A DNA stretch of 64,000 bases, taken from assembly GCF_025602895.1 (NCBI RefSeq), contig NW_026516207.1, positions 1,054,001 through 1,118,000 of the forward strand. Direction: 5' to 3'. Below the pieces are notes generated by a model, which saw only the letters and a program-made list of their open reading frames with translations, was not told where the DNA came from and did no database searches. The stretch's first letter is position 1. The number at the start of each line of letters is the position of its first letter. The DNA is from Polychytrium aggregatum. Taxonomy: Eukaryota; Chytridiomycota; Chytridiomycetes; Polychytriales. The position numbers and the translations under genes are program-made. Positions 1 through 11,787 of the stretch are shown in pieces.

Positions 1-639
<639 letters not shown>

Positions 640-655
640 GCCTATACTCTGTTCC

Positions 656-755
656 GCTCTGCTGTGTTCTGTTTTGTTCAGCTCTGCTGTGTTCTGTTTT
701 GTTCAGCTCTGCTGTGTTCTGTTTTGTTCAGCTCTGCTGTGTTCTGTTCTGCTCT
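656..755. repeat. 25-bp minisatellite, about four copies
   Basis: A unit beginning gctctgctgtgttctgtttt and 25 bp long recurs at 656, 681 and 706, with a degenerate fourth copy from 731. It starts 17 bp after the stop codon of the ABC gene and lies in its 3' flank. The remaining stretch to 1210 shows no supported gene and should hold the promoter of the next gene. Confidence 0.9.
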
Positions 756-1210
756 CCGTTGGACTTGAGGAGCCATTGTCAGGACTTGCACTGCCTGAGC
801 GGTGTGCCTCGTCACGAGTCCGGAGCCTTGCCTCCAATACACAGGTCCATACAGCGCAATAGACATCATCTTCAGCGTCTGTACCACGGCTGAATTGCAT
901 TCCTGCGTCGAATACCCCCATGTCCAATCCGATTTCGCCCAGTGCTCTCGGGTCGAGGCAGCACGGGCCGTGGGAACAGCTCCGCGCCACAGCGCCGCCC
1001 ATTGGCCCGCGATTTGCATTTTTTCGGGGCTGCGCGCCAGTCAAATGAAAGCAATTAATTTGCCGCCCCAAGCCGCGTTGGTGCGCTCGCTCTTCGCGGC
1101 TCATCGCAGCCCGCGCCGAGAGACTTCCTTTTCGATATACCACCCACCTGCCCGCGGCTCTTGGTTTGCTTGGGATCTCCCCGGATACGCCGCTCTCTAC
1201 CGACTGAACC

Positions 1211-2224
1211 ATGACCTCCCACCGCGAAGGCATCTTTATCAAGGGTCTCTGGGTCGACAAGAGCCCTCTGCCCGAGGATATCCCCCATGTGGATGAAGTC
1301 GGCCTGACCTCGGCGCCCCTGGCCTCGATGTCGTTCTTCTTTGCGACGTTCTGCAAGGATTACTCTGAGGATTTCATGCTCTGCAAAAAGGACAACCCCG
1401 ATCCAAAGGCCTGCCTAAAGGAGGGACGAAAGGTCACCCGCTGTGCCATCGATCTGTACGTTCTGTCCCGCGTTCCTCGCTATGCTTGACTCGGATGGTT
1501 GGTTTGTTGCCCGGTGCAAATCGTGGATGCAGCGCATCTGCGGCAACAGACCAGCGGCCAGCCGATCGAAACTTGAAGCGACTCGGCCGACGACGCGGTG
1601 TTCTTGGATTCTGAACGAGCATTCCCGACGTGTGCATCGGACGGAGCGGGCGCGAATCGATTGCCCAGCACCGATGGACCAGTACTGCATCCGCCGGACA
1701 TTCGCTGGCTCCGCTGTCAAGCATATCGGGACTGAACACCACCACTCGACCTGGCTTAATGGATGGATGAGAGGGAGGATCTGCGAGACGGGTCGTGCGC
1801 ACCCTCGACTAACCCAAGGCCGTGCCCTGCCTCGATGCACACAGGATCCAGAAGCTCAAGGATAACTGCGAGGAGACCTGGACCAAGCACTGGCAGTGCC
1901 TCGATATGAACAACCAGCACTTCTGGCAATGCCGAAAAGAAGAAGCCCAGCTCAACGACTGTGTCTTCAAGAAGCTGGTACGTCACTTGGATCGTTTGTG
2001 CATCGATGTGCTGCTGTCGTGGATGGATGTCAAGACAATGTCCTGTCGCTCGATATCCCCGCAGGTGGCAGATGGCCTGCATGTAGCAGCTTGCAAAGCT
2101 GACAGGTGGATTTTCTCCCGCCTCTCCCGGCCACTTTCGAATCTAGGGTTTGACAAAAACCATTCCTGAAACCCCCGAGGACCAGATCCCCATCCACCTC
2201 AAGCCCAACCCGCTGTTCAAGTAG
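1211..2224 (+). CDS. NADH:ubiquinone oxidoreductase subunit NDUFA8 (19-21 kDa, twin CX9C)
   Basis: Accessory subunit of respiratory complex I, located at the intermembrane-space side of the inner mitochondrial membrane. The exons are 1211-1455, 1845-1977 and 2147-2224, joining in frame to a 151-residue protein, close to family size. Four CX9C motifs are visible: C-KDYSEDFML-C, C-LKEGRKVTR-C, C-EETWTKHWQ-C and C-RKEEAQLND-C. Such cysteines form the disulfides of CHCH proteins imported through the MIA pathway. The C-terminal exon reads GLTKTIPETPEDQIPIHLKP, as in fungal 20.8-kDa subunits. The first intron (1456-1844, 389 bp) is among the longest in the window. Identification is strong. Confidence 0.95.
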
Positions 2225-2934
2225 ACGTGCCGCAGTGTATTTTGAAATCGTGGGCACCCCGCAACTTCGAGAATACAGCCTAATCCGCGCAAAACAGCCT
2301 CTCCTCCGTTCGGGACACAGCGTCGCATATGTCTGATCGCTGGTCGCTTTGCGGCTCATGGATACGACAGCGCCGAATGCGTGCATCTTTCCTGCTGCTG
2401 CCGGCTGTCAAGAACGCAGACCCAGCGGATCTGTCGTCCCGTGCATTCCCCAGATCGCGTGCCATATGGCCCATTGACCAACACGCCATGGAAGTACTTT
2501 GTGGGCTATGTCAGTGTCATGGCTCTTCATCAGGCTCGAATAGTGATCAATCCCCCGGTGCGTCGGCTGGGAATCGCTGTAGGGCGGTGGGGCTGAACAC
2601 TCTCGATCTTGGGTTTGGGTGCGCCAAGGTGCCGCCGATCGCAGCCCAGCATTGACGGTTTGCAGGGCTTGGTTGGGCCGTGTGGACTTCCTGCTGCCGG
2701 TCGGGATCATCAATCATCTGGCTCGCGGACCATTTGGGCCTCGCCCGCTGGCAGCTGGCTGGGGCATGGCCAGAATGCCCTCGATCAGTTGCTGCCACGG
2801 CGGGCCAGGCGTGGCGGCAGCATGCGGTCCCAGCCGTCCGCTGGCTGGCTGGCTTCCCGGCCTGCACCTCCATCACTCTCCCCCATCGCCCACCTCGACA
2901 TTTGCTGCTGCAGCGCCAAGATCCAGTCAGTGTC
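2225..2934. other. intergenic, no gene seen
   Basis: About 0.7 kb between NDUFA8 and the TBC gene. Short open frames are present on both strands, but none has a recognisable domain or paired splice signals. It should contain the NDUFA8 3' end and the promoter of the next gene. Confidence 0.6.
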
Positions 2935-4863
2935 ATGAGCGACCAGCCCGCAAGCAGCCCCGTTGTGGCGATCTCACCGCCCAGTACGCCTTGCCAGCAG
3001 CGACCCTCGGTCGAGACCAAGCCCAAAGACTCCTGGGATATCCAGCCTGGCCCCAATGATGTTGCCAGGGTCCCGGAGCTGCCCCTTGAGTCTCCTCCCA
3101 GACAAGAGCCAACACCTGAAGCCGATCAGGTCCCAGTGGATCAGGAAGCGGATCAGGAAGCGCCCAGCACCACCGGAGCCTCGGTGGTACTCTCCACGAC
3201 AGCCATCCTCGGCCAAACCGATGCTGTCGACGAGCCCAATGCCACGAGCAAGCTCAGCCAGGCACCCGAGGGAGCGCCAAGACCTGCCGAGGCAGAAGAA
3301 AAGTCTGTCGACGCTGATATTCTGCAGCAACCTCCTGTCCCCAAGAGCAACCAAAACCGGGTGCCCAAGTCGAGGATAGCCAAGCTCAAGCGCATCAACC
3401 AAGCCGCACAAACCTCCGATATCCGGCTCCTGCGCTCGCTGGCGTTGGGGCCGGGCGGCTTTCTGAACGATGGAATGCGCAAGCGTTGTTGGCCCATGAT
3501 CCTCAAACAGCTTAGTGGCAAGGTGGAGCGGCCGTCGTCTTCAGGTGCGTTGAGGTCTTGATTGGCGCCAGCTGTGGATGCCTAGATATCCATGGCTGTA
3601 AGCCGAAGGATTGCCGGCGGCCAGCCAATGCACGGGTGTGGGGATACCGATACGATCGTTGATGATTGTGGCCTTGCAGCAGCTTAGTAACCTGTGCAGT
3701 GTCCCCGCTCCCCTGGATGCTTGCTTGCAGAATCCAGCACGAACCCGAGCCTGGACTCGGACTCAGACTCGGATTCGAACTTGGACTTGGACTCGGGACC
3801 TACGGAGGCGCCATTTGAACATCAAGTGTCCCTGGATGTGAGGCGTTCATTCACCAACCTCATTGAGGAGCAGGGCAGCAGCAACGCAGCCGTGCTGAAG
3901 ATGGACCAGCGACGGTCTGGGCTCACAAATGTGATCTCAACGGTTCTGCGGGACCACCCGTACCTCAACTACTACCAGGGTATGTCCCTGCCCCACGCAA
4001 TGCCGGATCGCTGATTACGCCTTGTTGCGCCTTAGGTCCTAATGCCATGGAACTGCGACTGACGGCCGACTGTCCTTCCCATTCGCCGCCCATCAGGATT
4101 CCATGATGTCTGTAGCACCCTCTTGCTCGTTTTGGGCGAACAAGCGGCGACTGAGGCCGCCGAGCGCATTGCTCTGTTCTGGCTCCGCGATTCCATGGAG
4201 ACCAGTCTGGACGGTTGCATGAACCAACTGCAGCTGGTGCTACCGCTGCTGAGCCTCGTCGACAAAGAGCTATTCGAGTTCCTCAATTCGATTGAATACT
4301 TTTTGCCGTACTTTTGCCTTAGCTGGGTGCTAACGTGGTGCAGCCACGATGTCATTGGCTACGCCAAGGCCGCTCGGCTCTTTGATGCCTTTATTGTCTC
4401 CGATCCTCTGTTCCCGATCTATATCTCCATCGCCGTGATTGTTAACCGACGAGCACAGATCCTGGAACTCGAGCCCGATTACAGCATCGTTCATTCATAC
4501 TTGACCAAGTTCCCCGAAGACATCGAGCTCGACGATGTGGTTGAAGAAGCCTGCAAGTACATCGAGCTCTACCCGCCTCGGGTGCTGCAGCAACGGTTCG
4601 CCATCAATCTAGGCAAGGCATCCTGCGTCAACTCGTTTCCCTACGACCTGCAGCGCTACCGCCAGGTGTCATCCCAGCCGCCTCATATTCTTATCAAGGC
4701 CCACCAGGACTTTATCGTCCAGCAGAAAGAGGCCGGCAAGTGGCCGCCGTATCTCATGATTACCTCAGCCACCACGACCCTGGCCCTAAGTGCAATCGTC
4801 GTCAGCATCCTGGCCGTGTATCTCAGCTATGGTGGCACCCATGATTTGTTCATGCCCTTTTGA
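2935..4863 (+). CDS. TBC-domain Rab GTPase-activating protein, TBC1D20/Gyp8 type, tail-anchored
   Basis: Exons 2935-3544, 3731-3979 and 4097-4863 give 541 residues. The first 150 residues are Pro/Ser/Glu-rich and probably disordered. The TBC domain begins at SDIRLLRSLALGPGGFL with RKRCWPMIL. The catalytic Arg finger lies in VSLDVRRSF and the Gln finger in YYQG, which spans the second splice junction. A hydrophobic segment (LMITSATTTLALSAIVVSIL) close to the C-terminus is the tail anchor found in TBC1D20, an ER/Golgi GAP for Rab1/Ypt1 in known relatives. Exon 2 opens with an acidic DSDSDSDS run encoded by a hexamer repeat. ATG 2935 is the in-frame start nearest the domain; one further upstream cannot be excluded. 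Confidence 0.92.
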
Positions 4864-5457
4864 TCGAGGACATATACTGGTCGTCTGCAACCTGGGCTGT
4901 AGTTGTCACCGACGGGCTGGACTCGGGCTATTTGCATGAGTATGCGTTGACGTTTGAGGGGGCTGCTGCTTTCAGACCGGAAGCCAGAGCTGTTCTGAAG
5001 CCGGCGGCGATTGTACCGCTTGTATACTGATTGGCGTGTTGCCTCTACCTTCACTATTTTCATGTCTTTTCATTTCCTCTCTTGGGCAAGTTGTCCCAAC
5101 CGCAAAGCACGCTATTTTTGCTGTGTTTCGATAGACTTTACTGGGAACGGGAGCGATCCTTGCCCTGTAGCACACACAAAGACTCGATCAATGACCTGAT
5201 AGCTTCGTCGAGGTACCGGCTCAATATATCAGCGATCCGGCCGCACCAAACCCCAGATTATCGTCTGTTTCACCCTCATTTCATCAAAGCATTGCACCGC
5301 GCTTTAGTCATATGGTCCACCTCCCACCCAGGTTTACTCACTCGACTTGACTCTGGCGGGTCTCATGAAAGATGGTCACCGTCGGTCAGCCTCTCGTTCC
5401 ATACCAACACCCTTCAGGACGGCTGCGTGATAGGGCTTTTACAGTCAATGGGAACAG
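4864..5457. other. intergenic, no gene seen
   Basis: The 3' flank of the TBC gene. It faces the downstream end of the Fanzor-like fragment on the minus strand. Translating the minus strand here, I did not find the zinc-finger or RuvC-III blocks that should follow that fragment, so it seems truncated. Confidence 0.5.
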
Positions 5458-5790
5458 TCACTTTCTGGCATCAGCGACACAAGTCTGCTGATCCGTAGGC
5501 TCCAGTGGGCTGGATGCGTATCCCTTCCCTTGCTTCCACGAGGCATTCCCAAAGGCAATCACCACTTCGGTCTCCTTGGCGCCTGGTCGACGACTCGCTT
5601 GCACATCTTGCTTGCACATCTCGTGGACAGTGCGCTGTCGCTTGCTGTGGAGATCGAGTCGCTTGAATCGCCGTCGCCGGGTCAGGCTGAAGTACAGCTG
5701 TTTCTCCAGCATGTCTCCATCGAACACATGGCGAATGTATTGCAGGAAGGAAGCCAACCCGGGGATCTTGGGACTTGGTGTGGTGTCCAC
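5458..5790 (-). pseudogene. Fanzor/TnpB-like OrfB relic, locus A (RuvC-II region only)
   Basis: A minus-strand frame reads LASFLQYIRHVFDGDM, then a basic block (LTRRRRFKRLDLHSKRQRTV), then TEVVIAFGNASWKQGKGYAS. Basic helices followed by V-V-x-x-G-N-A-S are typical of the RuvC-II neighbourhood of eukaryotic Fanzor proteins, where Gly/Asn occupies the position of the TnpB glutamate. Codons for the last 20 or so residues are shared with locus B near 30207-30272. The frame diverges after GYASS and ends at 5458 without zinc-finger or RuvC-III motifs, and a stop lies just upstream of the conserved part. I infer a truncated, inactive copy. Family assignment is by remembered motif pattern and needs a profile search. 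Confidence 0.6.
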
Positions 5791-6331
5791 TCATTGCTCT
5801 GGATCCACTTGGTCGCCTGGGTGGTGTCTTTCGCTTGCGGGGAGCCATCTGTGCGAGAAAATAGCGACGATGACTGGTTCTGTCCTTGGGCAAGAGTGAA
5901 TATCCTCAAACCCAGCGCATTTTGGGCTGACAGTGATCCTGAGCAGTGACGTCCCTGATTCAGTTCCAGAAACGCATCACAGAATGCCAGTGCGAAAGTG
6001 CAGTGTTTGGTATAGGGTCATACCCAGCGCGCGATGGACTTGAGTGATAACATTCACCAGTGCTCGAAATCCGGGATGTCTCGTTTTTATTGGATTCTAG
6101 ATTCTGCTGTGTTTGCGCAGACGCTCTGTCAGCGCTGCGTGGGAATCTCGCTGCTGAACGCTCTGGATTGCCGTGCGGCGGAGATGCCGATGGACGGCGG
6201 CAGCACTCGCTGCGTCCGCTCGATAGGTTCGATCTCACCCGCCTATGAAGCAACGCCAGCGATTCCGATTCGAGCCCTGGCTTTCAATATCGCTCCCATT
6301 TCATTCGACTCCACCAGCCCGGCCATTCGTG

Positions 6332-6763
6332 ATGCAGAAACCACTGCGGGAGCCCTTTTCCAGCGGAGCTGCTCCAGCACCCGAGGCCACCCGAGCGAGC
6401 CGTCGCTCGGTGATGTCTTCGGACTTTGGCCTTTCGTCTGCAGCCGAGCTCCTTCCGCCTCCTTTTCACGACAGCGGGTACTTTGCGACTCGGCCCCGTC
6501 CTCCAAGCCCTGTCCCTTGGCGGCCGGTCCAGCGCAGATCCACCATCAACTCGTTCTTTTCCCAGTCATTGTCTCCAGCCGCAAGCGGCCCCCTCTCTGG
6601 AGAAAGCCGATCCTCTGTTCCCGGGTCCGAGCCTGACCTGGATTTGGATCTCCGAGATGTCACGCCAAACATGAAGGGCTCTGAAGGAATCCTGCGCCGG
6701 TCGTCGCTGACTGCAATTGGCGACTACAATGGAAGGCGCGGGAGAGTAGCGCGACCCAAGTGA
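6332..6763 (+). CDS. hypothetical Ser/Pro/Arg-rich ORF
   Basis: An open frame of 143 residues from ATG 6332. It has low-complexity stretches (PRPPSPVPWRPVQRRST) and an acidic run (EPDLDLDLRDV). No domain is recognised. A consensus-like donor (gtgagc) lies at its end at 6760, so it could be a 5' exon, but I found no matching downstream exon. It may equally be a chance frame in GC-rich DNA. Confidence 0.22.
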   Translation: MQKPLREPFSSGAAPAPEATRASRRSVMSSDFGLSSAAELLPPPFHDSGYFATRPRPPSPVPWRPVQRRSTINSFFSQSLSPAASGPLSGESRSSVPGSEPDLDLDLRDVTPNMKGSEGILRRSSLTAIGDYNGRRGRVARPK

Positions 6764-7410
6764 GCCCAACCGGCACCGGCTGACTTCCACAGTCGCTCTC
6801 CGTTTGCATATCCATCAGGGTGTTTTTGCCCGATGCATGCTCAGCGCACGATATCGACCACACGCCCCCGGGTGCTTGTCTCTTCAGGAATCGTCAGTTC
6901 TGGAGCCATCCACGTCCATTGTATTCACCGTCGCTCATTTTGTTCACCTGCCTTTGATGCTGGATATGTTCGAGTATATTTCCATCAGTTTATTCATTCA
7001 TCCGCTGCCGGGCAACCATACTGTCTCGTCATCGGATGACGTTCCCACGTTGGCCAATGTGTCGCCGCGGCCCACATGCCTTGAGCGGGGCAGTCCTTCG
7101 CAGGACTATCCCAATGTGGCCCACTATGCATCCAGAATCTCCTCCAGCCTCCTGCTCCCCCGGCCTACTCAGCACCTCCTGCGGCTCGCTGTACTGCTCC
7201 AGCCGATGCTCAGTTGCATCCAGCAGCAGCAGCCATAGCAACCGATCACGGGCGGGCCTGCTGCGCATGCGACCAGCACCTCGGCCGCCCTCGCCGAGAA
7301 CGCAGCACCCTCTTCGATAGCAAACTTCCTCGCCTTGCGTTGCCCTTCTTCCCACCCAACCTCCCGAAGCGACCAGTCCAACACGGCTCCTGTGTATACC
7401 TCTGCTCCGG

Positions 7411-7452
<42 letters not shown>

Positions 7453-8624
7453 CTCTTTGCACAGTCCCCGCCCTGAGGAATATCCAAGGTTTGAATGCGC
7501 TGGTGCGGTGCGCTGCTTCCTGGTCGTTGGGGCTGTTCGTTGACGGTGCTCCTGGTACTTTTGGTTGTTTTGCTGTGTCTGGGGGCTCTGTCCGTCCCGT
7601 TCCGGGCTTCGTTGTAGTCGCCTACCAGTCAGTCTAGCTGCCTGCGGCTGGAAAGTCAGGGCAATTGCGTCCTCTAGCGCCAGCATCCTGCCGATCTGGT
7701 CGGCGACTTGCCCAGAGATCTGTGGATCTCGTTCGGTTCTCCTTGGTTGTTTGGTCGCTCCCTCATGGTGCACACCAGCACAGCGATGCAACAGCACGAC
7801 CGAGATCGCTGGAGCGGACGAGTATGTGGGCCAACCAAGGGGCCTCTGTGCGTGTGCTGTAGGCCGCTCTTGCATCGATTCGCCTCCTGTTGGCTCTGGC
7901 GAACACTACTCCCGCTCTTGGCGATCGATCCTCTCCTGCTTGCTTCTCGGCTGCCACAGACGCACCATCGCTCGCAGCCAGGGCCCTGTTTGGTGCCTCG
8001 GTTCGTGTGCTTGTCCCGCTTCTGCGGCTGTCCTCGGCGAGCGAGTGTCATCCAACCGCATTCGCACTGCGTTGGTGGGGAGGGGAAGGGCGCAGGTGTG
8101 TGCTCGATCAGATCGGCTCGAAGCTCACCAATCTTGCCCTCCCCTCGCACTGGACTGAGCTGGACTGGCAGCGGGGACATCGACCGTCGCTGCTCAGCCC
8201 GATCGATCTTGTCGCCACCGCTGACTTGCCTTGGCGAGGGGACGAATTTCTTCCAAACCGGGTTGACCGCCGATCTGACCGTGTTTTTGTTCGTGCTCCT
8301 CAAGGTGTATGTATCATAGTTTTGCATTTCGACCAACACAACTAGCCATATCAAAGCTCCATCCGCAACGATCGCCACCACCACGAGGTTTGGGCTTTCT
8401 CCTCCGCCATCTGTTCGGCTGGCATTGCTGCTGGTTTTTGGCCTGCTCTGGACGTGTCCGCCACCCTGCGTCAGCATCGATCGGCCCGGGACAGCACGAC
8501 GCAGCTCGCTTGCGCTTCTGGACAGCCTCGTCGATGCCGGGTGCTAATCCAACTTGCTCCAACCGTCTTTGCTCCAAACACTTTTTGCTCGCGGATTCTC
8601 GCGTCGACATCAGACTAGTAGCTT
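6764..8624. other. 1.9-kb intergenic, pyrimidine-rich, no gene seen
   Basis: No frame has a recognisable domain. It contains a TC microsatellite and several C/T-rich stretches, and probably holds the promoter and 5' UTR of the coiled-coil gene that follows. Confidence 0.5.
7414..7449. repeat. TC dinucleotide microsatellite
   Basis: An uninterrupted run of TC/CT dinucleotides about 36 bp long in the intergenic region upstream of the coiled-coil gene. Confidence 0.95.
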
Positions 8625-11600
8625 ATGCATCCACGAAGCACATCCAAGAGAGAGGCCCTGTCCTTGGTACAAAGGGTAGGCCGTGCGTTGTTTTGCCAAT
8701 TCGATTTGGCTTTGGCCGCTTTAGTCACGATGTGCTACGTCTTCTCTCTTCTCGGGGCATCCTGGTGGATCGGCTCTGTGTGGTTAGCTCTGCCTCAGAT
8801 TGCTTGCCCGTCTTTGTCTTTGTCGTTGCCGCTTCCAACCAACCGCGATTGACTCTACCTTCCAGGTCGTGAGATCGGCCCTGGCCGACACCGAGCTCTC
8901 GGACACCTCGTCAGGACGCTCCTCGCCGTTGCTTGACGGGCAAAGAACTCAGCCCAGTCCCAATGTACGACGGTCAAGAGCCAGCTGCGACGACTATCCA
9001 TTAGGGCGGCATCCAGAATCCAGCGAGCCATTTGCGGGCCAGAGCCAGAGCCAGATCCAGACCCAGACTCAGACCCAGACCCGAAACACGGAAGCACAGT
9101 CACCCGAGGACTCTCCAGCAACCTCGTTGCGGCCTCCAGCGCTGCAAAAGTCAGCGCCTCCGCGCTCTGTGAGCGTAGGCGACGAGCCCACAGCGTCGAC
9201 CTCAGCATCGCCAGCCGATACAAACCCTGCTCGCCCGCCTCCGCCCGAGCGGCGGCCGGCAACGCCGGCAACCGATCCAGCCCGCCTGCTTGGAAATGCA
9301 CTCAAGCAAGTAGAGAGCTGCCATCGCCCGGAGCAACAAAACTCTGCGCTGCTCATGACCGTTGCGCCAGCGGCCGAGTCGGAGAGGCTAGCAGACGGCC
9401 CTGCGGCCTCAGGGTCGATACGAAGGACCTCGATCTCTCGCAACGCGACGGGATCCTCTCCTCTCTCCAGCGAGGGGAGTCCGTGGCAGGATCTCAACTC
9501 GAAGCGGCCGCACTTCCAACATTCGTATCCAAGAGTTCTCGTTCATGCCAATGGCCCGGTTCCAGTCGCCGTTGCAGACAACTCGGCGCTCGCTCCGCTC
9601 TCGCTGTCGGCCTCGGGGTCCGTGTCCTCGGGGCGAGGTCGCTCGAAACGCAAGTCGATCGACTTTACAACAAAGATGCAAGCGTTTGGATCGTCCTCCA
9701 CCTCTGCTGACGACAGGGGCTCGGACGTACACTCAACCGACAGCCGGTCGCGAGAACCGTACGTTTCCCGCAACGACAGCTACCGAGAGCCTCTTCATCC
9801 CGATGGGGTCTCGGCCGCGCCGCCGCATCGTAAGAATCGCAAGTCCAAGAGTCGCGCCAAGAGTCGCTCGGGGTCGTCAGGGCACCAAACACCCACTCAT
9901 CAGCTGAACGATGGCGACTACGACGACTCGGGTGCTCCGTTCCATTCCGAGTCCATCGGAGAAAACGACGACGACAACGAAAACGACAATGACAACGACA
10001 ACGATAACGACAATGACAATGACGACGGCGCTCGGTCCCACTCAGCTCTGGGAGATTCCCCAGGATCGCTTGACATCGGAACCCTCAGGCAGTCGCTCGA
10101 AGACATTTACTCGCGCGAGGAGCTGCCCAGCGAGGAGCTTGAGGAAGATGCCGAGGCCCAGCGCGGGACCAAAGTGCATCGGCGCCGTTCAAGTCGACGG
10201 GGCCGGCCCTCGGAGGACTTTGACAATAGTCCAAATGGCACATCGCCCCAAGCCGATATCTCGGACCTTGGCTGGGACGATGGCCACACCCAAATATCGG
10301 TAGGATCCCATTCAAACGACGCTGTGCTCCTCCAGACGATTGTATCTCAAAATGAACGCATCCTGACGATGGACCGCGAACTCGACAAGACCCAGGACCA
10401 GCTCGAGGAAGCCAACGGCCTGGTAGCCGAGCTTTCGGGCAAGCTCCACCGACAGACCGCCGAGTTCAATCGCATCAAGACGAATCTGGACGAGATGCGC
10501 ACTCGCCATGCACACAAGTTTTCGCACCAAGAAGAGCAGATCCGGAAACTTCTCGAAGAAAACGAGGAGCTCAGTGACGAAGCCCGGCGGCTCCGGATGC
10601 AGGAAAGCCATGGCGGCGGTGGTGACAGTCGGTCGTCGTCGGTGGACACTGCTGGACGCGACACTCAACAGCGCAAGCTCGAGCGCCTCAATGAGGATCT
10701 GAAGAAACAGATTGAGAAGCGCGATCTGGAGCTGCGGGAGGTTGCAAGCGACATGCAAGTCCTTGCCGAGCACCTCAACACCGTCTCGCTAGAGCTTGAC
10801 TCTCTCAAGTCCGAAAACGTCCGCCTGACGCGGGAGCTGGAGGTGACGGAGGAAACCAGCAGGGACCAGGCAACCAGGCTCGAGGAACTAGAGGAGCAAG
10901 TCAAGGAGCTCAAGTCCAACGAAGGAGAGCTGATGGCGCATGTTTCCGAGCTCGATGCGGCCCTCGAGGAAAGCCTCGGTGAAAAGCTCGAGATTGAAGA
11001 GGAGCTCGCACATCTGCGGACGCGCTGCCGGCTCCTGGAAGATGAGCAGCGCCAGGCGACCCGCAGCCGAGAGATTCTCATCTCCGAGAAGAACCAACTG
11101 CAAGCCCGCCTCTTCCAGTCCCGGCAGCCGCTTGCGGAGCTCAAGGTGATTGCACAAGCACGCCGAATGCGTCTGGACGACGGTGCTCGACTCCCCAGCA
11201 GTCAAGATCCGGCTCGGCCCACACCGACGATCAGCGCCAGCAACACTCCTGTGGCCGAGCGAATGACACCTGTCGCCAGCTTTCCTCTGGGCCTTCCTGG
11301 CGCCGCACTGCCCGGGTTTAGTGCTGTCGCTCATAACGGGTCGTTGGTCGGTCCATCGTTGGTCAGCGCCTCGTCGGTCAACATATCTTTGCCCAATTCT
11401 GCCTTGGCCACGACTTCCATTGCGGGCACGGCTCCCGGCGCTGGCCCGATAGGTGCTGGCTCGGCTCTCGCCCTCCCGTCAACCCCGACAGCCCGCTCGA
11501 CACGATCGCAGTCGCCCGAAGAGGGACGCAAGACACGACCGACGACTCCGGAGCCGTCTTCGCGACCCCTCGAGGAAGCCCTGGTCGAGAACGGCAAGCT

Positions 11601-11787
11601 CCGAAGCGAGCTGGATCGGTTCCGAAAGATGAACAAGGAGCTCTTCATTGTGCGGCAACGGATGAGCCAGCTGCTGCTCGAAGACCGCGAGGAGCTGGCA
11701 ACGCAGCTACCCATCTCCGAGGACAAGAGGGCCAGAGCCAAGCAGCTCCTGCAAGAGTTCCAGGAATGCATCTGCGAGCCAAACTAG
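8625..11787 (+). CDS. large coiled-coil protein, function unknown
   Basis: I propose exon 1 8625-8675 (17 codons), an intron 8676-8865 with a gtaggc donor and a ttccag acceptor, and exon 2 8866-11787, giving 990 residues. Exon 2 is clearly coding but lacks an early ATG, which is why the short first exon was sought. Residues up to about 500 are Ser/Pro/Gln-rich and probably disordered. They contain Gln-Thr/Gln-Ser hexamer-coded repeats near 9040-9085 and an Asp/Asn run at 9964-10024. A long heptad-type coiled coil covers about residues 508-783 (10336-11160) and a shorter one lies near the C-terminus. No catalytic domain is seen. A scaffold or cytoskeletal role is plausible but unproven. Confidence 0.75.

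Noticed and set aside
6245-8866. Joining the 6332-6763 frame to the coiled-coil gene through a 2.1-kb intron
   Set aside because: A phase-compatible splice exists, but the intron would be five times longer than any other here; the short exon at 8625-8675 is a better explanation.
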